Position numbers and translations under genes: made by a program. The notes beneath the pieces are model-generated. The model made no database searches. It saw only the letters and a list, made by a program, of their open reading frames with translations, and was not told where the DNA came from. DNA of 64,000 nucleotides, from positions 57,657,546 to 57,721,545 of the forward strand of contig CM071600.1 of assembly GCA_036435485.1 (NCBI GenBank), given 5' to 3'. Source of the stretch: Saposhnikovia divaricata. Its lineage: Eukaryota; Streptophyta; Magnoliopsida; Apiales; Apiaceae. The stretch's first letter is position 1; each line of letters begins with the position of its first letter. This document shows positions 23,862 through 35,390 of the stretch, piece by piece.

Positions 23862-25084
23862 TTACTTCTTCTTTGGTACCAAAACAGATTTGGGTCCACT
23901 TGGCTTAGAAACAGGTTTATCATAAGCAGCATGCTTAAACCCTTTCATAGGGCTAGTCTTCTTGTCACTGCTAGGAGTCTTAGAAGCTGAGGTCTCAGAC
24001 TTAGGTGACAGAGGTACCTTTCTATCTTTAGGAGGACTTAAAGACTCTGGTCTTGTGTAGTGTGTGTGAATGTTATGACTGATGAAACCATCCATGTATT
24101 GTCTTCTCAAATTAAAATAGCTAGTCATAACATTCATATTGCATGGCATGCAGTCAAATTTATCACAAAAAGGTAAGTCTCTGTGTCTTAAGGGCACAGA
24201 GCAATCATAGAATGGCTTAGCTACACTACCAGTTGGTTTCTTGCAAGCATGAGTTAAGTGATTAGTGTTAAAGAAGTTTTGACAAACTTTAGGGGCATTT
24301 GGCACATAAGCATAATTGTTGTTCTTGTTTATCCCTAGTTTGTCATTCCTGTTATGTTTCTTATTAGACATTTTCTTCTCAGATTCACTTTTCCCAGCTG
24401 AAACAAACTTCACAAACTTCTCAGGTCTAGGTCTACCTCCTACTGGCTCCTTGGCTTTTGACTTGACACTCTCACTCTTAGAGGATGCTGGTTGTTCAGT
24501 AGACTATGCCTCATCCTCATCATTCAACATTTGTTTAATGAGTAAGGCATCCTCATCAATCTCAAATGTTGGTTCTTTAAAAATTGGAGACTCGGTCTTC
24601 TTCAAAATGTGAGGCACTTCCTCTTGAACAACTATGTCATCTTCAATGACAGCATAGCCTTTCCTCTGTTTCAGAGTGTCATAGTCAAATCCAATGGTAG
24701 CCTTGGGTTTAGCCTGATTTTTCTCATGGTAGGACTGTAGTAGACTAGATGAGTTTTTAAAGGTTTTCAATTTAAATTCATTTTCAGCTAGTTCATCCCT
24801 AAGAGCCTTCTCAACCTGACTAGCACATAGAACCTTATTCTGCAGATATTCAACTTCATTCTTAAGGTTATCTACTTGCATAGCAGTTAGCTCAAGTTCC
24901 TCATTCTTTTTGTTTAACACTTAATTTCTAGCAGATAGTTTAGCAATCTCTTCATTAGCAACAGTCATACTAGTATGAATATTAAACATTTCAAGTAGAC
25001 AGTTGTTCAACCATGCATTTGTATTCAGAAATAGACATATCTATGGTAGTGAGAGATGGTACCTGAGAGTCAGATGGAGGTTTT
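23862..25084 (-). pseudogene. SIRE-type gag C-terminal region
   Basis: Open segments 23862-24413, 24504-24920 and 24991-25084 carry Lys/Ser-rich and coiled-coil sequence (NKKNEELELTAMQVDNLKNE). They are separated by stops at about 24921 and 24500. They continue gag after the solo LTR at 25090-26755. There is no catalytic motif. Confidence 0.6.
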
Positions 25085-25089
25085 TCATC

Positions 25090-26755
25090 TGTTTGCACTA
25101 AATCACGCAAGCGTACGTGGTCACAAGTAATATATGAATAAGTCAAGTTCATTCCCACAGAGATCTGGTTAGGTTTCAATTCAGTTCATGCACCTATGTA
25201 ACAATGTATGGTTTTTATTCACTCCTAAGACAATTAACAAGATTGGGTTTAGATTAACTATAATTAACTAAGAAACAAATTAACAAAACTAAGAATTAAC
25301 TAACTAACGAGAATTGGAATCGAATTACTGATGCAAGAGAAAACATGAGATCCTAACTTCATTAGATACTTTGCTTAGATCTGACGCCTTTAATCACTAT
25401 ATGCAATGGTTATGATATCTGATCGGACAACACGAAACAAGTATAAGCTACCTCTCGGTATACTAACACCAAACTACTCATACATCCACAAAAGAGATAG
25501 AAAATGAATAGACACCAATTATGTTTAGACCCTATATCTTTATAAGATTTGAAAAACATAACGGTTTAAGCACAAGTTATCCATATTGATCACATAGGGC
25601 AGCATAATATCTCTATTTACGCTACAAATCATGATGTTAAAACATCAACCTATCATATGCTAGCATGGCAAGTTCTAAATCTCAAGATCCACTCTCGTTT
25701 CGCAAGATATTAACAATTTAATTTAGATGTTAGCTATGCATCTAAAAGCATTAAGAATAACCATACAAGGATATCAAATATACATCACACACAGATCTTT
25801 AAAGCATCAAAATACTAAAGCTCCATAAATAAATCTGTTAGAATCCCATGACAACGATTAGTTCATAATCGAACCTCTCGTCATCATGGGATCTGATGAA
25901 ACCATGATAAAAACAAAGTATGAAAAGATACAAATAAACCTAAGTAATTGATATGTAATGATATGTTTTTTTTTCTGTCCCCCAAGATGTGTATTTATAG
26001 CCCAAATTTGCCTCTCCATCAAGCAATTTCCGTTTTAGAGTTGGAATAGGAGTATGGCAATTTCCATTCTTGAATGAGAATATAATTGTAAATTCCATGT
26101 GTAGATCTGATTCTGGAATGTTCTAGCCGCCCAGATCAATTACCATACTTATTAGAAGTAGGAATTATAGCAATTTCCTTGTCAAAGTTGAATTTCTGCA
26201 GTTCGGCACATAATACGTTTCCTAAACTGATTCGGTTTTGAAGGAAAATTCGTAACTGAATTTTCTTCAGTATTTCTTGACCGTTCCAGTTGTATTTGGA
26301 CATCTAAGCCACTTTAGAATGAAAGAGAATTCCGTTATCTTCGCGTGGACTGTAAGATCGTCCAAAACGGACTTATAGAACTCAAGATATGGCCCAAACA
26401 GTTAATCAGAATTTTCAGGATAAAAATTTGGAATTTCCAGCAAAGACACCGCGCCGCAGCGCGCTCTCCAGGCCGCAGCGCACCCTGTTCAATGTTCACT
26501 TTTGCAGAAAATCTTCTCCTCTTCGCGTGAGTTGTAAGATCGTCAGAATCGGACTTGTAGAACTCCAGATATGGCCAAAACAGTGTAGACTGCGCAGCCG
26601 ACCCGGAAAATCCGAATTTTAATCAAATTAACCTCCAACTCTCTTAGCTCTGCAAAACTCAATGAAAACACATTAAACACACCATATACTTGAGGCCAAG
26701 TAATCAATTTAAGCCGATATGGAACGCTTTAAGTGGATATAAAATCCACTTATCA
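25090..26755 (-). mobile_element. Solo LTR inserted in SIRE gag
   Basis: Minus-strand start TGATAAGTGGATTTTATATC and end GTGATTTAGTGCAAACA; 1666 bp. TCATC lies at 25085-25089 and 26756-26760, a perfect target duplication. No internal region is present, so this is the product of LTR-LTR recombination. The same LTR family occurs in the other orientation at about 27340-35390. I do not recognise the lineage with certainty; a Ty3 element is likely. Confidence 0.85.
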
Positions 26756-26760
26756 TCATC

Positions 26761-27338
26761 CTTGGAATCAGCCATCAAGGCATAGTTGCAGAATTCTTGT
26801 TCCTCTCCATCACTGTCAGAATCATCCCAACACTTCCCTTCAGCTATGTAGGCCTTACCTTGTGTTTGCTTTTTCAGAAGGGCCTCATACTTAGCTTCAA
26901 GCTCTAGAAACTCCTTATCCTTCTTTTTAGGCTTCTTGCATTCACTGGCAAAATGCCCTAGGTCATTGCATCTATAACACCTTACAGATGACCTATCCAC
27001 ATGGCTGGTTTTGAATTTATTCTTGTTTGCTTTCACAGGTGCCTTGCTCTTGTTGAATGAATGGTTTTGGGGTCTAGATTTAAAGGGTTGGTTCCTCTTG
27101 AATTTGATGTTTGGAAATTTTCTGGCCATGAAAGCATATGAAGGGTTTTCCATTCCATCTAGCTCTTTAAGAGTATAGAACTCCTCTTCTTCCTTCTCCT
27201 CAACAGGTTCAGTCACTTCACCTTCATTTTCTTCATCATCTACTATCTCCTCTATCCTCAGCTGACTTGTAGATGCTGCAAGGTCTTGAATAGATTTGCT
27301 AACAATCAAGGCACATGATGTGTTAATCATTCTGCCTT
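26761..27338 (-). pseudogene. SIRE-type gag with CCHC zinc knuckle, 5'-truncated
   Basis: Minus-strand frame with EEEFYTLKELDGMENPSYAF, a basic FKRNQPFKSR region and a CCHC knuckle CYRCNDLGHFASEC, then GKCWDDSDSDGEEQEFCNYA before the solo LTR breaks it. Gag coats element RNA. The N-terminal capsid part is missing: upstream sequence (above about 27340) belongs to another LTR, although the frame stays open by chance to 27534. Confidence 0.75.
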
Positions 27339-28516
27339 GATTGGATTGGATAGAGAATTGAAGACGGAAGCATTTGCAAAAAGAACGGAAGGAAAAGATG
27401 AAGAAACGAAGAAACAGTGCAGAAAACGGTGAGATGGGCGAGGCCTGTGTGCAGGCTGCGCCTGTGGCGCGCAGGCTGCGCGGGATGCAGTAGGAGGAGG
27501 CGCAGGTTGCGCCTGTGGTGCGCAGGCTGCGCACGCATTGCTGAGAAAATTACTGTTTTGCCCTTCTCGAGTTCTAATTGTATTTTGGGCAGTTTTTGGC
27601 ACCTAAAATCGATTTCTAGTTGTAATTGAGGGTTATTACTTCCTAGGCAAGACTTCTAGAGCCTATTTAAACACATCAAACCATTGTATTTTGTATCAAT
27701 TACATAGCATAGCATAGTTTTGCAAGGGAGAAAAGGAGAGAAGGATTCAACGCTCGTGACAAGCAACGGATCTCTATCAACTTCATCTTTGTATTTTTTT
27801 CTTAGGCGTATTCTGGATTCTAGATTTGTTTTCTTAACTTTACGTTTATTTAATATTACTTCTTTTATTCATATCTTGTTTAATACCATGTCTTCATCAA
27901 ATCCCATGGTGACGAACGGTTCAATTATGAACTAATCGTTGTCATGGGATTCTAATGGATTTATCTATGTAACTTAGTAGTTTGATTGCTTTAAAGATAT
28001 GTGTGTGGTGAATTCTTGATATCCTCGTATGGTTAATATTAATGCTTTTAGATGCGTAGCTAACATCTAAACTGAATTGTTAATCTCTTGCGAAACGAGA
28101 GTGGATCTTGAGATTTAGAACTTGCCATGCTAGCATAGGATAGGTTGATGTTTTAACATCATGATTTGTGGCGTAAATAGAGATATTATGCTGCCCTATG
28201 TATCTTAATAGATAACTTGTTCTTCAACCGTTATGTTTTCAAATCTTATAGAGATATAGGGTCTAAGCATAATTGGTGTCTATTCATCTTCTATCTCTTT
28301 TGTGGATGTATGTTTAGTTTGGTGTTAATATACCGAGAGGTAGCTTATAATTGTTTCGTGTTGTCTGATCAGATATCAAAACCATCACATGTATTGATTA
28401 AAGGCATCAACTCTAAGTGAAGTAGATAATGAAGTTAGAGTCCCATGTTTATTCTCATATAAGTAATTCAGTTTAATTCTCGTTAGTTGTTCAGTCCTAG
28501 TTTGATAATTTGCATC

Positions 28517-29015
28517 TGTTGTGGAATAAAAACGAGGGTTTGTATGTATTAAATACAAGGGATGGTGAGCTTCGAGCTTTAATGGCTGTTCTTGCGTTCG
28601 AGACTGATCGGTCCTCACAAGATGCCTACGTATCTCTGTATTGCTAGAGAATCAAGCCAACGTAGTTCTGAGAATGAGGGGTCATGCCCTTTATATAGGC
28701 TGTAGGAGCCTTAGAATTAAGGTAGGAGTTGGAGACTTAATAGATAAGTCACCTCCTTGAGGAAAGTTCTAGACTCCTTCCTTGTAGGAGTCTGTTGCCA
28801 TATCGAATTGGATGCCTTGGAGGCTAAGTCTTGTAGAGATAATGTCCTTATCTGACACTTATTGCTGAGCTGTTTATTACCCCTAATATTAATTAAGAAA
28901 TTAATATTAAAAATAGGACTTTGGACCCTGTTGGTGGGCCCCACGTTCGGACCATACCGGGTCTAATTAATGCAACACTAAATGTGTCTTTAGGGCTTAT
29001 TTTTAGCCCATATCA
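28517..29015 (-). repeat. 3' LTR of Tat-type element
   Basis: Plus-strand ends are TGTTGTGGAATAAAAACGAG and TTTTTAGCCCATATCA. The minus-strand TATA box (TATATAAA) is at 28690-28697. The polypurine tract, GTTGGGGGGCAAA on the minus strand, adjoins at 29016-29028. Confidence 0.9.
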
Positions 29016-29028
29016 TTTGCCCCCCAAC
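29016..29028 (-). other. Polypurine tract of Tat-type element
   Basis: Plus-strand TTTGCCCCCCAAC directly inside the 3' LTR; its complement is a purine run with G6. Confidence 0.75.
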
Positions 29029-29154
29029 TTCTAGGAAAACTGATCAGGTTTTCCTTGAAGTTTTAACGGTCCTTTCCAAGACTCAGGTCAGGGTTCATCT
29101 TTATACACTAGTGTTTCACGAGTATTGTCTTTATGTAAAGCGTGGAGCGACCGA

Positions 29155-29460
29155 CACGTTTACGACAATGTTAATTCGATGCTAATCGGTACTAATCAGC
29201 CTTAACGACATTTAAACAATGTTTAAACGACGTTGAACGGCATAAAACGGCACTAAACGGTACTAACTAGCCTTAAACGACACTTAAACAACGTTTAAGT
29301 GACGCCAACTGGCATTAAACGACACTGAACGGTGCTTATCGGCACTAACGGTGCTAATCGGCACTTAATCGGTGCTATCGGCACTAACAAGCCTTGAACG
29401 ACACTTAAACAATGTTAAGCGATTCTAAACGGCGCTAAACGGTGCTAAACGGCACTAGCA
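29155..29460. repeat. Degenerate repeats of ACGGCACTAA / ACGGTGCTAA
   Basis: About 300 bp of 10-12-bp units alternating CGGCACTAA and CGGTGCTAA. A longer period is overlaid: GCCTTAAACGACACTTAAAC and variants begin near 29197, 29271 and 29390. Opposite-sense words (GCAC and GTGC) could pair. There is no coding potential. Confidence 0.75.
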
Positions 29461-29545
29461 GGGGTCCGGGGGCAGCAGCCCCCGGGCGGGGTCCAAGGGG
29501 CGGCAGCCCCTGGCGGGGTCCAAGGGGCAGAGCCCCTGGCTGGGG
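29459..29545. repeat. GC-rich GGGGTCCAAGGGGC repeats
   Basis: Three to four copies of a unit with GGGGTCCAAGGGGC followed by GCAGCCCC or GAGCCCC, each able to fold on itself. An open frame of 110 codons across it is a by-product of composition. Confidence 0.75.
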
Positions 29546-30990
29546 TCGAGCTGAATTTCCAGGGGCTAGTACTATTCAGAAATTATCATTTCGACTCAAA
29601 TTTCTGAATTTTAATCACAAAATTCGAGCTCAATTTCGAGCTCAAACTGCCTCCAGATCGCAGCCATTTTTCTTGTTTCGTAAGTCATTTTCGACCTGGA
29701 AATTTCGAGGAGAAATCAGTGTATTTTCGAGCTCAAACGGGGGCCAAGTCGTGGCTGTTTTACAGGTTTTTTAGTTCATTTTCGAACTAATTCATACGAC
29801 CTCATTCGGTATGGAAACGACCTCGAGTTTTCACCCAGGTCGTGACCTTCTCCCCGGCTTTTCTAGTCATTTTCGACCTCGTGCTGGCGACCTCAAACCA
29901 AGGGGAAACGACCTCAAAGTGGTTCCAGGTCGCAGAGATTTTTCACACTTTCTAGTATAATTACGACCAGAATTTACCAATCTCATTGTAGTATAAATCC
30001 GACCTCAACACAACACATAGACGACCTCAAGTTAGGCCTAGGTCGTGTGGGTTTTTCATATTTTTCAATTCAAATTCGAGCTGGAGTTTGCGATCTCAAA
30101 CCACGCCTCAAATGGACATATTTTAGTTGATTTTTTGGTTATGTGAATGAGCTCGAAATCCTATTGCAAAGCGAGGTCGTAGGTGCCGACCTCATACCAC
30201 CTTGTTGGAATGTTGATTCAGTTACTCATTCTTGAGTTGTTCACGAATCTCTTGATCCAAGGTTGGATCTGATAGCTTTGTTGGCCTTCTAAGGCTTCAA
30301 CTTAGTTCCTTAGCCCTTGATTTATAACACAAGGCCTGGATTCTAAGGTTGATGTTGGTGTTCTGGATCACCAACACGAGGTTTCAGGTCAATAGGAGGT
30401 GTTTGTTATGCCTTAAATGGTTTCGTGAACCTTGACTTGTGACCTTCCGGGCCTTAACTTATTTGCTGAGACCTTGGTTTTAAGGTTATTATCAACCCTT
30501 GATTCCCTTGATTCTCATTCTAAGATGTAGGAATGATGAAGTCCCTTAGTTCTTGCCCCCCTTGCTTCATATAGTGGAGGTCTTGCTTCTCGGTTGATCG
30601 CTCAAGAAGTTCACTTGCCACTAAGCACTCAACTTTAAGTCTGGTGTGCCTTGGCTGGTTGCCAATCCTCTATCTTACTTCTAGGTTTCCAACCTTCTTC
30701 TTATACTTGTAGAACCTTGACTAGGTTTTAAGTAGCCTGATGCCTCTTGTCAGGTTCGTTTGGAGGCAGATAACCTTGTTGGCCATCAAGGCTTGAATTT
30801 TTAGATTTGAAGTTCAAGACCTCAAGTGTGGAACTGTAAAGGACCTCTTATCTCAACACTCTCATTAACAGTTTCTGTACCTTCAAGGCATTATCAAGGG
30901 GCCAACCAGTCTCAAGATGAGCTTTAGGGTCTATCCTTCAGCTTACATCAACTGGTGCTACCAATTTCAAATTGATGGTGGGGGTCTTCA
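29546..30990. other. Non-coding internal part of Tat-type element
   Basis: About 29600-30200 has recurring CGACCTCA, TTTTCGAGCTCAAA and CCAGGTCGTG phrases spaced 50-90 bp apart. From 30200 to 30990 I see degenerate sequence in the integrase position but no readable integrase motif. Confidence 0.45.
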
Positions 30991-30999
30991 GGACTTGGA

Positions 31000-31560
31000 A
31001 GTAGACGCTCCCAGAATGGGTCTCGACCCTTGAATTGAGATAAGGCATCGACCTTTGTATTCTCCTCCCTTGGGATATACCTAGCACTCATCTAACTGGG
31101 CTATCGCAGCTTTCACAATCCTCAAGTATTTGGCCATATTCTTTTCTCTAACCTCAAACTCTCCATTGACTTGTGAGACTACCAACTTTGAGTCTCCACA
31201 GACTTTCAGGTTCTTGACCCTCAGGGCTCTTGTCAGTCTAGGTCGGCTATCAGAGCTTCATACTCCGCCTCGTTGTAGGTTATTTGGAAGTCCAACTTCA
31301 AGGCATACTCAAGTGTGAACCCATCGGGGCTTTGCAGAACTTAACCTGCACCATTGGTTTTTATTTTAGATGCCCCATGAAAATAGAGCATCCAATATTC
31401 CTTCTTCTCTTCTAGGGGTTTCTCACCTTGCTGACCTTCCTAGTCTATTACCTCCTGCCCCCCGACTTCTTGGTTGTCAATGGTATATTCAACCACGAAG
31501 TCAGCTAGAGCCTGAGCTTTGATGGCTGTCCTAGGCTTGTACTTAACATCGAATTCTCCT
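31000..31560 (-). pseudogene. Tat-type RNase H remnant
   Basis: Minus-strand text is recognisable as the extra RNase H of Tat elements: QALADFVVEYTI, then YWMLYFHGASK (family DGAS, so the Asp is lost here), LEYALKLDFQITYNEAEYEA, KNLKVCGDSKLVVSQVNGE and DALSQFKGRDPFW. Stops and frameshifts are frequent. A second copy of the entry segment (IEAKALTDFVVECTI) lies at about 32150-32190, so the region was duplicated as well as deleted. Confidence 0.6.
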
Positions 31561-32004
31561 AGTTTGATTGCCCACTTGATGAGCCTTCCATTGGCTTTCG
31601 GGCTATGCAATATGTTTCTTCAGCGGGTATTCCATCAGGACTTCAACGTTTGTCTTTATCCAGGGTCCTTCAAGGACTTAAACTCTTATCTGCTGTAACC
31701 TAACTCTACCATTCGGGGTATGCATTCGTTTGTTTTCATTCGTGTATTCTTTTATTTTCGGTACTTGGTCTTCTTTGACTCACACATCAGGTGCTTGGCA
31801 CATAAATAATCACAATCAATGAATGGAAAACAAACTTGCATTAATAACTTGGAAATGGGTTCAACCCTTACATAGAGTACTACTGTCCTACTCGGAGCAA
31901 CATGCTCTGCAATGGTTTTAATGAACCTTATTTCTACTTCTACTATATAAATATGAAGCTAAGTCCTACTAGGATAACTTAAGCCCAATCGAGCCTTTGC
32001 AAGA

Positions 32005-34678
32005 CTAGGCCTGCACCACTTGATTTTGTTTTTGATGCTCCATCAAAATAGAGCACCCGCCACTCCTTCTAGTCTCCTCATTCTTATTCTGCAGTTCACT
32101 TCCTGCTCGGGGTACTACCTCCTGCCCCCCAACTTCTTGGTTGCCAATGGTACACTCAACCACAAAGTCAGTTAACGCCTTAGCCTCAATGGCTGTCCTA
32201 GGCTTCTGTGTGATGTCCTCTGCTGACCTTTCTTTGTGTTCCTTACCACTGTGGACTTCCATGTCTTCAATCGGAAGGACCTGCCCCCCGACTCCATCAG
32301 GCCTTAACGAGGCTACATAACAGCTTCGTGCCATCTTCTGATCACCTTTATGTTCTCCAACACCATTCCTGGTAGGGAACTTGATCTTCACATGATAGGT
32401 TGAGGCAACAGCCTTAAATGCATGAAGTCCAGTCCTTCCAAGGATAGCGTTGTACGTTGAATCCGCCTTGAACCAGGAAGTTCAACATCCGAGTGGCCTC
32501 CTTGGGCTCTTGCCCAATATTTACAGGCAGCCGAATAGTCCCTTCAACTTTGGATTTTACTCCATTAAATCCGTATATAGGCATGTTATTGGGGGTCAAC
32601 TGAGAATCAGTGTATCCCATCTTCACAAACGCATCATGAAACAGAATGTCAACGGAAGCTCCATTGTCTATCAAGACTCGCTTCACCTCCGAGTTTCCAA
32701 TCACAGGAGTTATGACCAACGGGTCGTCATGGGGGAACTTCACTCCTTCCAAGTCTGAGTCATCAAAGCTAATCGCTACCTCAGTTTTTGCAAGCTTCGG
32801 GGCCTCTCCCACGATGTGCAACACCTCTCGGGCATAAGCCTTTCGAGAGTTCCTAGTTGTCCCGGCCGCAGTTGGGCCTCCTGAGATCATGTTGATTACT
32901 GGCCCTCGGGGCTGTGGGTTGCGATCTTGATCGTCATCCCTTCTATTATAGCCTCTTCTCTGATTAGCACGGTCTTCACCCTTAGTGAAGTGCCTCAGCT
33001 TCCCTCTACGGATCAAAAACTCAATCTCATCTTTGAGTTGCTTACAATCGTCAGTGTCATGCCCCACGTCTCTATGGAATCTGCAATACTGATTCTGGTT
33101 TCTCTTTGCGGGACCACCCCTGAGTGGCTTCGGCCATCTGAAATCCTTATCATTCTCAATATCCAACAAGATTCGACTCCTAGGAGTATTCAATTTTGCA
33201 TACTCAGTGAACCTTGACCCTTGGTTCTTCTTAGGGGCAGAGTCGGAGTCCTCGCTAGTTCGGGGATACTTGTCCCTAGCATCATACTCTTGATCATCAT
33301 AGTCCTGGTCTTGCTTTCGCTTCTTGGAGTCATTGTTACCTCCTCCTCCACCTACGGTGGTTTCTTTCTTCAAGCTATCCTCAGCTTTAATATACTTATC
33401 AGCCCTTCGTTGGAGCTCAGCCATATTTTCTGGGGGATGCTTCGCTAATGACCTTTTAAAGAAGAGGTCAGTGGTTCCGTGCTCCAGGGCTACCATGGCC
33501 ACCTTATTCTCCAAGTCAGTGATATTTAGAGTCTCCTTAGTGAATCGCTTAAGGTAATCCCTTAGATTTTCATTCTTTCCTTGTACCACATACATAAGAG
33601 ATGCGGAGCTCTTCTCATGCACCCTTCCGCTAATGAATTGGCTAACGAAAGCGGCACTCAACTCCTTAAAAGAACCAATAGAGTTCGCAGGCAATCGGCT
33701 ATACCATCTCTGAGCCATGCCCGACAGGGTTTGGGGGAACGCTCTACACTTTAGGGCATCACTTGCAGGCTGTAGTAGCAGTGCGTTTGAGAACGCCCTG
33801 ACGTGATTTGCGGGATCACCCGTTCCATCATAAGCCTTTATTGTAGGCATCTTAAACTTCCTAGAGATGTGAGCATTCATCACTTCCTCGGTGAACGGGG
33901 GTGTTGGATCATCAGGATCTCCGAGAGGCATCAGATCTTTGGGGTTTCCCTTGGGAATTTCCATCCTTGTGGTTGTTCTTCCGAATGAGGCATCAGCCCT
34001 TCTTTGTCTCCTTGAAGACCTCTCCAAATCAATGATGGGAATCGTTCCTGAGGTTGGAGGAGGTCGAGTTTGATTCTGTCTTGCTTGCTCCATTGCTATG
34101 TCATCCTTCAGCCTTTGGATCTCAGCCTCGTGAGCCTTAATCCTCTCCTCAGCCGTTGGTGGAGGTCCATCATGGATCCCTTGAGTCCTTCCTTGAGGCT
34201 CTCTTCTAGCACGTTGCCTCATCGGGGCTTCATCACGATCATCATCCTCAGACGATGAATCATCAGTATAAGGGCCGGAGTAGTCATCATAATCTCGGTC
34301 CCGGATTTGTAAGGCATGACCACTTGGTCCTGAACCTTGAGTCATCGGGGGGTAGTTGGGCAGACCGTGCCTGGGATTAGTGTACAAGGGGAGATCCGTA
34401 GTATGGATCTGTACCCCTGGTGGCGGGTTGTTCGGATCAACAATCTGGAGAGAGTTGGTCACTTGTCCTGCCTGATTGGACAGAGGCAACGTACTCTCAG
34501 CATGGGGGATCACCCCTGGTTGCTGAGAAACTTGAGAGTGGATAATGACAGCTGATGCTGGGGGAGCCTGTTGAATGATCGTCCCTGATGCTGGGGGAGT
34601 CTGCTCGGTGAGAGGTGGGGCAGAGCTAATTGGCACGGCCTCAGTTACAACTGGTGTTGTTCTTCGTGTTTGAACCAT
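32005..34678 (-). pseudogene. Tat-type gag-protease, frameshifted after protease
   Basis: ATG at 34678 (MVQTRRTTPVV) opens 754 codons to 32414. It has a Pro/Gln-rich N-terminus, an acidic/Arg-rich region, the retrotransposon gag core (AQRWYSRLPANSIGSFKEL, FISGRVHEKS, NITDLENKVAMVALEHGT), a FHRDVGHDTDDC zinc-like site and retropepsin (RVLIDNGASVDILF). The family motif is DxGAS and the Asp is present. A frameshift near 32470 moves the end of protease into another frame, which continues from 32391 to 32005 and joins directly to the RNase H entry segment. The whole RT domain is missing. Confidence 0.85.
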
Positions 34679-34691
34679 GGTTGATGCTGTC

Positions 34692-34709
34692 TTCCCACAG
34701 ACGGTGCCA
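34692..34709 (-). other. Primer binding site of Tat-type element
   Basis: Minus-strand TGGCACCGTCTGTGGGAA, two nt from the 5' LTR. It matches the TGGCGCCGTCTGTGGGA form known in Tat elements except for one base. Confidence 0.75.
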
Positions 34710-34711
34710 AA

Positions 34712-35210
34712 TGTTGTGGAATAAAAACGAGGGTTTGTATGTATTAAATACAAGGGATGGTGAGCTTCGAGCTTTAATAGCTGTTCTTGCGTTCGAGACT
34801 GATCGGTCCTCACAAGATGCCTACGTATCTCTGTATTGCTAGAGAATCAAGCCAACGTAGTTCTGAGAATGAGGGGTCAGGCCCTTTATATAGGCTGTAG
34901 GAGCCTTAGAATTAAGGTAGGAGTTGGAGACTTAATAGATAAGTCACCTCCTTGAGGAAAGTTCTAGACTCCTTCCTTGTAGGAGTCTGTTGCCATATCG
35001 AATTGGATGCCTTGGAGGCTAAGTCTTGTAGAGATAATGTCCGTATCTGACACTTATTGCTGAGCTGTTTATTACCCCTAATATTAATTACGAAATTAAT
35101 ATTAAAAATAGGACTTTGGACCCTGTTGGTGGGCCCCACGTTCGGACCATACCGGGTCTAATTAATGCAACACTAAATGTGTCTTTAGGGCTTATTTTTA
35201 GCCCATATCA
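34712..35210 (-). repeat. 5' LTR of Tat-type element
   Basis: 499 bp, same termini as the copy at 28517-29015. Differences seen: G/A in TTAATGGCTG, T/G in GGGGTCATGCCC, T/G in GTCCTTATC and A/C in ATTAAGAAAT. Confidence 0.9.
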
Positions 35211-35390
35211 GCATCTTAGTTTAATTTAGATAATTAAAACCTCAATTTGTTATTTATCTTAGCAGTGAGTTATAACCATACATTGTTGAATAGGTGCATT
35301 AACTGAATAGAAACTTAACCAGATCTCTGTGGAACGAACTTGAATTATATTACTTGTGACCACGTATACTTGCGTGATATTGTGTTAACA

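Larger units (their letters stand above)
3607..27340 (-). mobile_element. SIRE/Maximus-type Ty1-copia element, degraded, with nested insertions
   Basis: Read on the minus strand, the order is gag with CCHC knuckle, protease, integrase, RT, RNase H, spacer, long extra ORF, polypurine tract, LTR. This is the gag-pol-plus-third-ORF layout of the SIRE/Maximus (Agrovirus-like) lineage. An Athila-like element (9651-19595) interrupts the third ORF and a solo LTR (25090-26755) interrupts gag. Each insertion has a perfect 5-bp target duplication, so the outer reading order is unambiguous. The 5' LTR and gag N-terminus are absent: sequence of another LTR begins near 27340. Many stops, frameshifts and active-site changes show it is old and inactive. 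Confidence 0.85.
28517..35210 (-). mobile_element. Tat-type Ty3 LTR retrotransposon, internally deleted, young
   Basis: Bounded by 499-bp LTRs (28517-29015 and 34712-35210) and flanked by GCATC at 28512-28516 and 35211-35215. On the minus strand the order is LTR, primer site, gag, protease, a deletion where RT should be, RNase H remnant, repeats, polypurine tract, LTR. The two LTRs differ at only four of 499 positions by my reading. The fused RNase H remnant and the primer site fit the Tat branch. Integrase was not found. It is non-autonomous but recently inserted. Confidence 0.9.
27340..35390 (+). mobile_element. LTR of the solo-LTR family, plus orientation, split by a Tat-type element
   Basis: The stretches 27340-28516 and 35216-35390 join across the insertion at 28517-35210 to match the 3' two thirds of the solo LTR at 25090-26755 in reverse orientation. 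Shared text includes CGAACGGTTCAATTATGAAC-like and GAAACGAGAGTGGATCTTGA blocks and the terminal ACTTGCGTGATATTGTG. The end at 35390 is TTAACA. The start is not clear, with no TGATAAGTGG and no matching target duplication, so it is probably truncated at the junction with SIRE gag. A GC-rich patch with CAGGCTGCGC repeated lies at 27440-27535. Confidence 0.7.

Noticed and set aside
29155..29460. CRISPR-like appearance of short repeats
   Set aside because: Units are degenerate with no regular spacers, and this is a plant retrotransposon.
29442..29774. A 110-codon Gly/Arg/Pro-rich plus-strand frame
   Set aside because: It arises from the GC-rich GGGGTCC repeats and has no homologous domain.
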